Source of the DNA: Parafenestella ontariensis
Taxonomy: Eukaryota; Ascomycota; Dothideomycetes; Pleosporales; Cucurbitariaceae
DNA length: 64,000 nt
Reading direction: 5' to 3'
Assembly (NCBI GenBank): GCA_021596325.1
Contig: JAKGDA010000014.1
Location: 620,001-684,000 of the forward strand
The notes under the pieces were generated by a model. It was given only the letters and a program-made list of their open reading frames with translations, was not told the DNA's origin and made no database searches. Positions within the stretch are counted from its first letter, which is position 1. Every line of letters begins with the position of its first letter. A program made the translations under genes and the position numbers. Positions 1 through 9,645 of this stretch are shown one piece after another.

Positions 1-2429
1 TACTAGTCATCGTTGCACAATGGACCCCTGAGATCTCCAAATTGTCCGCTAGCTTGGATCTTCAATTAGCCCTGTTCTTGTTGAAACTGTCTTAGCGAAA
101 GCGGATATTATAACTAAGCTACGGTGATTGTCGATTTCGTGAACTTCCGTGTATCGGATCTGCCAGATAGGCTAACGATGGTGTGGATTGCGTGCAAGAA
201 GTAGGCTGCGGCTCTGTTAAGCGGAGGACTAATTGTGGGTCCAAGGAATTTCTGGAAATGATAATGTGTAGGCTAGCTAGAATAACATGTCAAGTTACCT
301 AGCTATGTTTGATTGAACGAAGATCTGGGCCGTGCGCATGCTGTTGCAGTGAATTGGTGTATGGTATGGTCTACGATTGGTCCGGCCGAATTGTGTATCG
401 TGTTTCATTGACACTGCTCCGTCAGTCCACTGTTATGATCTTGTCGAAAAGTCAATACCAGTAAAGATATGCGCTAGTCATACATGCTGACGATGTTTCG
501 GATGTGGCCTCGGAAGTGGCCCTGCAATGACTTCCAATGGAGACAAGCGGGACGGGTATATAGTGGGGACACGGCGACTCCGAGAATTGTGGGCTATAGA
601 ACGTAATTGCCCTATGCAGACCTTGAAGATATGTCACAGAAGATGCTTGGTGCTCCTTTAATTAACTCCATATGGTAAACGATGCGCCTAGCCATGACAT
701 ATCTCGACCGTATATGGCAGACTAAGCAAGTAGCGAGATAGTTGTAGGCCATAGGTATGGACCGCTTTTGCTAGCCGATATATGAGGTCCCAGGTACGGT
801 ATGATGTTCTCGTAGCGAGATGAAGGTGCTCGAGAGTCGCAGGTTGCTGATGCTATATCAAACGACGCAGAGGGGGTAACTGCTTACAGTTAAGTTCAGG
901 AAAACAAACATCCAGTTCTCCTTTGTCTAATTGCCCTCATTCGCCAAGAATACCATCAGCACTCCGGATCTAAACTATCCGGCAAGATGACCTGCCGTTG
1001 TTTCGAAGTGGATCTGATGAGGCTCTGTCGCAAGGCTGACAGATAACAAGGCGAACTATACCTCGGAAATCCAATGGTACGTGCAACATGTCTCTCCGGT
1101 CATTATTTGGAATTGGAATATATCGAAGCAGACTAACCTTACTCGCGTAACTGACTGAGGAGCCGATACAGTCGCCTAATGTGGTATCTTGCTAGGATAT
1201 GTCGAATATCAGTTATGTAACAATACCGCATATATGGTACACATAAACACCTGGAGACTTCTTCCTAAACCTGTGATCTTCGCGTAATTCGATTTTTTTG
1301 ACGCAGTGCCGGTTGCTTGAGTCACACCTATCCACGAAGGACGCGTGATCGGAGAAGTTGTGCTCCTACAACTAAGTGTTCCGACCAATGCAATATTGCC
1401 CCATCATGATCGGAAAGCAGAGTGAAATCAACAAGTAGAAGAGCGTTTTAACATGCAGACCCCACTCGATCATGCGAGGATCATTAGCTATGAAGCTCTG
1501 GTACTGGTCCGGGACGATTGCCCATGTCAGGCCTCAATCTGTGCACCCTTCCCTGTACAATGTTGCAGGTGTCTTTCCACCAGCGGGGAATGTTTGCTGA
1601 TCTTTAAGCCGTTCGCCCATTATCGTCATACAGGCATACCTGCAGAGAGTTGCATTACTGAGGGGCGGTGAGAAGTGTGACGTGCTGGCCACTGAGGGGA
1701 TCATGACCGATAGCGACATGCTACTGCCGTTTGTAGAATACAGCGGCAATGCGTGTCAATGCGTGCATGCTAGGGCGGCATCGTCGTTCCATGGCTCGAG
1801 AGCTGTGACTGATTCTTCGTACCGCTATGCATCTTCAAGTGTGGGGTCAAGAACAGGTTGGAGCCTGCAGCCAAGTTAACACGCTTGTCAATTTTGAGTA
1901 ACGGCGCAGCTCGCGCTGATCGTGAGATTTTACGACGGAAACAATGCTGGCAGTGCAGCAGCGCGTTAAGAAGGCCTATGATAGACGTAGGATGTACTCC
2001 TATTTGTTAGGCCACCAATTAGCGAGTTGTAGAAGCGCTGAGACTGAAGACGGGGCTTGACTTCAATCTATCGAAGTACTGATGTGCTCATTATAATTAA
2101 CGACTCTTACTCGAGCGACACCATTGGCGTAGCGACTCTATCAACGGGCACCCGGGGAGCCGAAGGTCCGACCATGTCTAAAAACAGAGCAATATGGTGA
2201 TACCATTCGATAAGCATGGTGGGTGACCGGCCGCTAACTGCTGACTGCATCATCTGTGTTAGGATCTATGGCTAGCTATAGTAAGCCGGTCATCGTTTGC
2301 GAATCATTCGCCAAGCTTTCCTCCCCGCTCATGAATGGCGAATGAAGAATAAGCCCCGGACGGGGGACAAATATAATGTGCAACGATTGAAGTCAACAGA
2401 GTGGATAACAATGAAGAGGTCTCATGAGC
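1..2429. other. Gene-free stretch at the left edge
   Basis: Only short, overlapping, low-quality open frames of 60-70 codons are present on both strands, with no recognisable protein motif, splice-linked exons, transposon or long repeat. Base composition is not strikingly AT-rich, so there is no obvious signature of repeat-induced mutation. I see nothing functional beyond the 3' flank of VFA1 at the right end. Confidence 0.6.
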
Positions 2430-3156
2430 TCAAGGATTGCCGCTGGGGACAGATGGGAAGTTCGCAGGATTGTTCAGCCTTTCGCGATTGCGTTTAGCAA
2501 TTTCAGCGTTGCGCAATTTATCCAACCGCATCTGATAAAAGTTCCTGAGAAACATCGTAAGCATCTGCATAGCATCTTACCGGCTTGATGTTAAAACGTT
2601 CACAGCTTGACTTACTTATTGAGATGGTATATGCGCGGCGCAAGGTCATTCTGGGATACCTCCTTGGACTTTGACAGTTCTTTGATCTAGTACCGATGTT
2701 AACATGGAGTAAAAAAGCTTGATAGAGTTCTGTATACTTTGTCGTCCTTGGCTTTCTCTTCTTGCTTATCCTCGTCATCTTCTTTGCTCTTCGTCTCCTT
2801 GTCTTTGTCCTTGTCCTTTCCTTTGCGTTTCTCACGCTTTAGTTTCTGCTTCTCGTCGTACTCTTTCTTTACTGCTTCAATCTCGCGGTCTAGCTCCTCT
2901 TTCTTCTTCTGCGCAGCAATGGCTGCCGCTTCGTCTGCATCAGCCTGACAAAATCCCCGATCGGACAAGTGACCGACGCATATGTAGAAGAAGTCCTGTA
3001 GATACCTCAGCCTAATGCTGTGACTTGCCGGGTCTGCCGTCTTACCTTGTTGTTAGGCGTGATCAGAACGCTCGTCGTTGGTTTGTAGCAGATCCAGCAA
3101 GCCTTAGAGGCATTGTCGGCGACGCGACGAAGATGCCAGGTATTTTCCAGCGACAT
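2430..3156 (-). CDS. VFA1: Vps4-associated protein 1 (Vfa1) family
   Basis: Small cytosolic/endosomal protein; in yeast Vfa1 binds the ESCRT-III disassembly ATPase Vps4. Three exons on the minus strand: 3046..3156, 2738..2995 and 2430..2564, closing to about 167 residues. Exon 1 begins MSLENTWHLRRVADNASKAC and carries a CWIC zinc-ligand pair; exon 2 opens DFFYICVGHLSDRGFC, completing the N-terminal Cys/His finger, then runs into a Lys/Glu/Asp-rich charged coil. The last exon holds the diagnostic tail NFYQMRLDKLRNAEIAKRNR and ends PSVPSGNP. The 50-nt first intron is clear. The second (about 2565..2737, 173 nt) is placed on the only GT available before an in-frame stop, so its borders and the residues just before NFYQ are uncertain. 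Divergent from the TatD gene. Confidence 0.85.
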
Positions 3157-3581
3157 ATTTCAAATCAATATCATCAATCTGTTAAAGTAAACCCAAATCA
3201 GTTTGCGCCTGTAGGCCAAGTTAAGGCGAGTTGGAGTCGTGGTTCGTTTAGGGTCAACCTAAGAGCTGCAGTCCAGCTTTCGCACTAGCCTCAAAGTAGC
3301 TTGGTCATGAATACTTCTGGCAACTTCGACCAGCTCGAAGACATTCATCTTCAACCATCTGTGACATCAATGTCCCTGAGTTCAGTTAGAGCTCTGAGTT
3401 CGCGTCACTTAGTCTCTTTGCACCGGCAATCCTCTCTTCTAAGCTCGCAAGGTCCCGTGAGCAAGCATCTGAGCAATTTTGCAAGTGCGTCACTGCCGTG
3501 CTCTTTGGTATCTGTCAATTACTCATATTTATACTAGACCAAAACACAAACCCTCCAAGTTGGACCAAACGCTTTATCACC
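3157..3581. promoter_or_regulatory. Shared divergent promoter, VFA1 / TatD
   Basis: This 425-bp gap separates two start codons that point away from each other, so it must hold both promoters. A TATA-like stretch (tatttatac, 3526-3534) lies about 50 bp before the TatD start. I recognise no other element. Confidence 0.5.
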
Positions 3582-4804
3582 ATGTCTTCTGAAGCCTCTA
3601 AACTAAGATACGTCGATGTTGGTCCGGATTCCATCTTCAGCAATACCACCACCTTCTGACCATTTTTAGATCGGCATCAACTTCACAGACCCCATGTTCA
3701 GAGGAGAATATCACGGCTCTCAACGGCATGAGAATGACTTTGAAGACGTCATCCAACGCGCCCTAGATGCAGGATGCAAGAAATTTATGGTCACTGGATC
3801 CGATCTGGAAGAATCCAGACACGCCATCGAGATAGCGAAAGCGCATTCAGGCTTATGCTATGCCACCGTCGGTGTGCATCCTTGCTCAGCAAAGCAATTC
3901 GACACGCACCCTGGTGGTCCTTCCGCCTTGCTCTCAGCCCTGAAAACTTTAACGTTGGAGGCTAAGGAAGCAGGTCACGTAGTAGCCTTCGGCGAAATCG
4001 GCTTGGATTACGATCGATTGTTCTTGACGCCGAAGGATCAGCAGCTCAAGTTCTTCGAAGCGCAGCTGGGGATTGCTGTGGAAGTGCAGCTACCGCTGTT
4101 TTTACATTCGAGAGCTGCAAGCGAGGTAGGTTATTCCATGTCACAATGCACGTAAAGTTTTCACTGACTTTGTTCTCTTACAATCGTAGGACTTCGAGAG
4201 GCTACTAGGTGCGAAGCTTCAGCAGCTGCCGAAGAGAGGACTTGTGCATAGCTTCACTGGGACAGTCGAGGAGATGCAAAGACTGGTGGCGTTGGGATTC
4301 GATATTGGTGTTAATGGGTGTAGCATGAAGAGTGCGCTTCCACTCTCCCAGCTTGAGTGCATGTCTAAGCTAATATTCTTGTGCAGCGGACGAGAACATC
4401 GAAGTCGTCAAACAGATACCGCTCGAACGCATGCAGATCGAGACAGACGGCCCTTGGGTGAGCCCTCTACTCGCTAGCATACATCGCTACCTTAACTGAT
4501 TTGGATGTAGTGCGAAATGCGTCCCAGTCATGCATCAGCCAAGTTCCTTAAGGATGCCCCTCCCCTACCCAAGGCTGTGAAGAAGGAGAAGTTTTCCAAG
4601 GGACTCATGGTCAAAGGACGCAATGAGTCTGCCACGATACCTCACGTCGCATATGCGATTGCAAGGATAAAGGATATCACTGTAGAAGAAGTATGCGATG
4701 CGTAAGTTTGCAATTTTGGAAGACTGTTGAAATGACGCTGATGAAATTAAAGGGCATGGAAAAATTCCACAAAGATGTTCGGCCTCGGTGAGCAAACAGA
4801 ATAA
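3582..4804 (+). CDS. TatD-family metal-dependent deoxyribonuclease
   Basis: TatD/YBL055C-type nuclease, a TIM-barrel metallo-hydrolase implicated in 3'-5' DNA processing and DNA degradation during cell death. Six exons: 3582..3617, 3670..4125, 4190..4331, 4387..4457, 4511..4701, 4753..4804. All phases close and give about 315 residues. Exon 1/2 junction reads YVD-IGINFTDPMFRG, typical of the family start (the His-x-His position is IGxN in the eukaryotic branch). Further family motifs are TVGVHPCSA, FGEIGLDYDRL, the FLHSRAA segment, HSFTGTVEEM and IETDGPW-CEMRPSHAS, which supply metal ligands (Glu of GEIGLD, His residues, Asp of ETD). The first intron uses a GTTGGT donor. It ends 143 bp from the convergent NDUFS7 gene. 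Confidence 0.9.
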
Positions 4805-4947
4805 GGGTCCAGTTTCGTGCACGCATATAGAGAAGCATACGTGTAGGTTTTGCATGTAAAGATGGAATTTATACATGAGGATTCTCGTCCTCTAAAATTC
4901 GCAGTGATAACGACCGCCTGATATGATACGCTAAATAATAAAGTCGT

Positions 4948-5759
4948 CTACTTCCTGTACCACATCCTTGTGATCTTGGTATGCCTCATCTTCTTCTGCA
5001 ACTGGAAGATACCGTACATCAGCGCCTCTGCCGTAGGCGGGCAGCCAGGGACATAGATATCCACGGGCACAATCCTGTCGCATCCTCTTGTAACCGAGTA
5101 GCTGTAATGGTAGTATCCGCCACCGTTCGCGCAGCTACCCATAGAGATGACCCATCGCGGGTCGGGCATCTGATCGTATACTTGTCGCAGCGCCGGTGCC
5201 ATCTTGTTGGTGAGGGTTCCTGCCACGATCATGACGTCCGACTGTCGGGGCGAGGCACGGAAAATGATGCCGAGACGATCCTGATCGTACCGCGGGGCCG
5301 ACAAGTGCATCATCTCGACGGCGCAGCATGCAAGACCGAAGGTCATGGGCCAGAGGGAGCTCTGACGCGCCCAGTTGGCTACTTGGTCGAGCGTTGTCCT
5401 GCCACAGCGTGTTAGCCCGAAGCCATCTCTACCGTATCCCCCCAGGTGTCCGGGCCCATTCTTCGAGACTTTCAAGGGGATCTGACATACAGCGCATATT
5501 GCATAGCACCCTTCTTGCCCTCCTGGCTCGGCAATGGCACCTCTCGTCGCGCTTGCTTCATCGGCGGCGGCGTTCCGGGGTTGCCAGGAATGATGGCGGG
5601 CGACTTCATAGTCGTAGCCTTGTTGGAAGAGCTCGAGGAGAGGAAGGCAGCGCTTCCGGCGCGGAATGGCAGCAGCGCGGTTGCTGGTCTGGCTGTTCAT
5701 AATGTTAGCCGGGGTCGAGCCAGGTTTTGCAGCGGCGGCGACCAACCTCGCAGAGCCAT
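4948..5759 (-). CDS. NDUFS7: NADH:ubiquinone oxidoreductase 20-kDa subunit (PSST/NDUFS7)
   Basis: Core subunit of respiratory complex I in the mitochondrial inner membrane; it binds cluster N2 and passes electrons to ubiquinone. Exons 5747..5759, 5491..5692 and 4948..5398 give 221 residues. The first exon is only 13 nt (M-A-L-R plus one base). The N-terminus is Ala/Arg/Ser-rich without acids until after residue 50, as expected of a mitochondrial presequence. The four cluster-N2 cysteines are visible: the tandem pair in GLACCAVEMM (about 96-97), the one in GSCANGGG (about 161) and that in VPGCPPTAEAL (about 191). The protein ends KITRMWYRK like its orthologues. A long open frame covers the gene unspliced, but splicing restores the expected QYALTTLDQVANW join. 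Convergent with TatD, divergent from TCA17. Confidence 0.95.
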
Positions 5760-5929
5760 TGAGGCCGCAGACCTGGTTGTCGACAGCATTTTGGCGACCA
5801 ACACAAAAGAAAAGCGTCCGAGGAAGGAGTGGAGAGGATATGCAGCGAGGTGGCGGTGGTGAACGTCGCGATTGCAGTCGATGAGGTAGGTGCTTCAAAG
5901 CCTTGGCGTCGCCTTCGATTAGTAGCCGA

Positions 5930-5949
5930 ATTTCAAGCAACTTGATTGG
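5930..5949 (-). promoter_or_regulatory. CCAAT-N12-AAT element upstream of NDUFS7
   Basis: Reading the minus strand, CCAAT (5949 to 5945) is followed after exactly 12 bases by AAT (5932 to 5930). This fits the CSAAT-N12-RWT consensus described for the fungal CCAAT-binding complex acting with the iron regulator HapX. It lies about 170-190 bp upstream of the NDUFS7 start, in the promoter shared with TCA17. Function is inferred from the match and the Fe-S nature of the gene. Confidence 0.45.
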
Positions 5950-6131
5950 AAGGAGCCATCCTCCTCCACCATCACCCTTTCGGACTGCATCGGCACCTCT
6001 TCTCCAGACACATTGCGAGCCCTGTCCAGATCCCGTGATCTTCAACTCGTAGGCGAAGCTATCCGGGCTACAATCAACTACAATACCTTAGTTATACGCC
6101 ATCGCGATTACGCTGTCACAAGCCCTTTATA

Positions 6132-6768
6132 ATGACTGGCAGGGTCCCATCCATCGCTTGTATAGGCGTCATCGGCAAGCACGTAAGTACATTATCTGTA
6201 GTATATACAGTTGTCTAAAGCTTACCGTTGGTACAGAATAACCCGCTACACATATCACTCTTTCCAGCAGAAGAACGAGCGCCACTGGAGTTCCAGTTCC
6301 TCTTGTCGTCATGTCTGGACATCTTCGAAGCTCGTCTGCCCCACAAGACGGCAGATCAAGATTTTGGACTTCTTCAAGCTGTTGATGAGAGGCTGGCCAT
6401 GTACGGCTGGTTGACCAACACGGGTGTCAAATTCGTCATTGTTGTGGACATGGAAGGTCGACCTGCGACTGCTCTGGACAGCAAATCGGCAACTGCTGTG
6501 GGATTACGAGACGCCGATATGAAACCCGTGAGTATACACCTACACATTTAATTTTTCTTTCCAGGCTAAATCCCACAAGGCTTTCAGAGCGCTGCAAACA
6601 GCTTATATCATGCTGTTAAGGAATCCGTTCTTTGATCCCACTCAGGCCTCTCCAATCACAGCAAACGCTGAGCAGAGGATTGGTTCAACACAGATTACGA
6701 GCCGAAAGTTCATTCGGGAAGTCCAGAGGATTGCTGGAGCATGGTATCCGGGCGTTACCAACATCTGA
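6132..6768 (+). CDS. TCA17: TRAPP complex subunit Tca17 / TRAPPC2-like (sedlin fold)
   Basis: Longin-fold subunit of the TRAPP tethering complex that helps activate Rab GTPases in Golgi/endosome traffic. Exons 6132..6182, 6237..6527 and 6580..6768, giving 176 residues. The start reads MTGRVPSIACIGVIGKHNNP, matching the family N-terminus, followed by LHISLFP, FLLSSCLDIFEAR, DFGLLQAVDERLAMYGWLTNT and KFVIVVDM. The last exon (AFRALQTAYIMLLRNPFF...) ends in the usual SRKFIREVQRI helix. The second intron could use either of two in-frame acceptors, 15 nt apart (6564 or 6579); the later one gives a normal 52-nt intron and the family-like join KP-AFRALQ, so I chose it. The start is fixed by the intron joining directly after GKH. 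Divergent partner of NDUFS7. Confidence 0.9.
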
Positions 6769-7029
6769 GCGAATATCCCTTCGCATCGATTAGCACGATA
6801 CCATTTTGCATTAGCCGGCGCTTTACTACTTGAGGACAACTCTTGAATTTAAATACTCAACATTACTTGTGTTTTGATGCTTCCAGAAAGCGTTGTCGAC
6901 TTTAAGGATTTCCATAGCACTAGCGCCGATTTCAGTCTAGTCTAATGTTAGGGTCGATCACCTCGGCCTGGAGGAACCAGTCCATCAACATGCCACTCAA
7001 ACATCAATTCGTTACATCAATGTCTTTCA

Positions 7030-9354
7030 ATGCCTTCAACGGGTGTCACGATCACAAATCCTCTGGTTCTCTACCGGAGTCTTGTAGCCACACAAAAGAT
7101 CCGACCTGACCCTGCACAGCATCGCCTCGGTATGCATGACGTCTACCATTCATGACGTGCCAAGACCATGTACACTCACTGACTGAACACAGCATTACAT
7201 CTACAGAAACTCTATGATCGATTGATCGACTATGAGCCACAGGTCGAATACTCACAACGACTCCGGGCACTTAGTCGAGCAGTCGACGGCCAAAACGCTC
7301 CACCAACACCTGCCAATTCCCATGCAAACCGCTTCGGCAGGAGAGGCGTATGGACATCTCTCCTTGCCCAAAAAGAAAGAAGAGACTCGCTTGCCTTGAC
7401 ACGCGTGCTCACTAGCCATGAAGAGGCCATGCAACTTCAAAGCCCACAAGGCCTCATGCTCCACGGCCAAGTTGGCTCGGGCAAGTCCATGCTTATCGAT
7501 CTCTTCCAAGAGTGCCTTCCGAATCGCAAAAAGCGTCGCTGGCATTTCAACACGTTCATGTTGGACACGATATCGCGGCTGGAGCAGCTTCGACGATCAA
7601 GATCGCTGATCGTAGGGCCTGGAGGACCTCACGACGAATATTCGCTGCTTCTGGTGGCGCGCGATCTTATCGAAACCTCGCCAATTTTGTTCTTGGATGA
7701 GTTTCAACTACCGGACCGTGCAGCAAGCAAGATTCTGTCTAATCTTATGACCTCTTTCTTCCAGTTGGGCGGTGTTCTTATTGCGACCAGTAACCGCATG
7801 CCAGAAGAGCTTGCTAAAGCCGCTGGCATGGAGTTCAACCGGCCGGTGAGCAGGCCGAGTAGACTTGGTTGGAGCTTGGGAAGGAATGCAGGTGTTAGAA
7901 GAGACGACGGCGCCGGTCAAATGGGCGAGTTTGCAGCGTTTTTGGATGTTTTGAGAGCGAGGTGTGAGGTGTGGGAGATGGAAGGGAAGAAAGATTATCG
8001 AAAGCTTGAAAGAGAAGAAGGCGAATTGAGGAGCGAGAGTGTTCAAACGCCATTCCCCGACAACATTTCGAGTTCATCGGCTTCTGGTGCAATGAGTGGG
8101 ATGACGACCTCCAGCGCGCAGGAAGACACCACTGCCACCGAACCAACAAGCACATTTTCAGATGCCACACTCCCCAAGAAGTATCTCATTCAGCCCTCTA
8201 CAGCCGAAGACCTCGCAACCTTCGCCGAATCGTTCAACACCCTCGTCGAGCTTGCGACCCAACACCCATACCCCATCCCCTGGACATCTTCGACACTCAC
8301 AATTTACGGTCGTCCTCTCTCCGTCCCCGCGCAATACAACGGCGTCGCATTCTTTCAGTTCTCAGAACTATGTGGCGCCGTGCTAGGACCGGCAGACTAC
8401 ATAACCCTTGCCTCGACCTACCACACCTTTATCCTCACCGACGTGCCCGTAATGGGTTTCCAGCAAAAGGAGGAGGCTCGTCGCTTCATCACGCTGCTCG
8501 ACGCCATGTACGAAGCAAGGTGTCGACTATTAATCACTGCTGTGGCCGGGCCAGATGATCTACTATTTCCCACACCAAAGGGGGACACGACGGCAACAGC
8601 GAGTGGCCTGTCAGAAACAGCAGAGCAAGGCCTGCTAAACGACGCCGTGTACCCTGAGACATACTCGGAAATCTACCAGGATCTCAACTCGCCGTTCCGG
8701 CCAAACGTTTCCTCGTACAACACGGACAGTGGTAGTAGTAGTAGGCACCTCGCTGCTGATGCGCTGGAAGACGATCCACCGAACCGTTTCCGTCGACCCG
8801 AGTCATCCTATACAGATGAGCGCAGACTTCATCCAGGAACGCCCAACTTCGCAGATATCGGTGGACTCACAGGCGAAGACGAAAAGTTCGCCGTCAAGCG
8901 TGCGGAGAGTCGCATCTGGGAGATGTGCTCCGGGCGGTGGTGGGATCGCACTGTAGATGCGCATGAAGAAACGAACTCAAACACGACGACGCATCCGCTG
9001 TGGTGGAGACCTCTGCCGTTGAGTTCGAGGCACTGGGAACATTCCGTCGTTCCGTCTTCTCCTGTTTCCAACTCTCTGCCCAGTGGAAGTAAAGTTTTAC
9101 CCCCAAACATCAAGATCCTGTCCAAAGACGAATTGGAGCGAGACCGGCAGAAGGAGCTGGAAGACATGTTCGCCCACGGAGCCAGCCCGTTTCGCACGCA
9201 TCCCGATGCGCCGCCAAAGTTCAGCTGGACGCATGCGTGGGGGATGATGACATGGGGGAAGAAGGCAAGGGCTTGGGGGAAGGGTGTTGAGGGTTTGGAG
9301 GAGCGGAAGAGGAAAGAGGAAGAGCAGAAAGGGGAGGAAGAGAAGGATCGGTGA
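7030..9354 (+). CDS. AFG1: AFG1/LACE1-type mitochondrial AAA-like ATPase
   Basis: P-loop ATPase of the mitochondrial inner membrane/matrix side, linked to turnover and assembly of cytochrome oxidase subunits. Exons 7030..7129 and 7193..9354 give 753 residues; the 63-nt intron falls in the conserved QHRLALHLQKLYDRL segment. Walker A GQVGSGKS is at about residues 125-132 and Walker B LFLDEFQLPD near 200, followed by the sensor-like LIATSNRMPEEL. Beyond the core there are long Ser/Thr-rich and charged insertions (residues of roughly 285-330 and 465-530) and a Lys/Glu-rich C-terminal tail (KGVEGLEERKRKEEEQ), making it longer than yeast Afg1 (about 500). Start: first in-frame ATG, giving MPSTGVTITNPLVLYRSLVA; a separate presequence exon upstream cannot be excluded. 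Convergent with TAG1. Confidence 0.9.
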
Positions 9355-9645
9355 TTATTGTGAGCAGCATGCTGGGATGTCTTCTTTTGGGATATGAAAG
9401 AAAGAAATGTGCAGATTTGTCTATGAAGGCTTAGAATGTGCTATAAGAAGATTGAGACTTTAGAAATCATATTGACGGATGAAAAAAATATGTATATGTC
9501 GACCTTGAACACCCAATCCACGCGCCTTAAACTCCATGTACAATAGCCAAGACGACCTTACCCAACCACACAACACAGTGCGTTACCATTACAAGTATAC
9601 ACATGAATGGAATTTCCCATCCTCCACAGTAGTACATCCAGCGCT

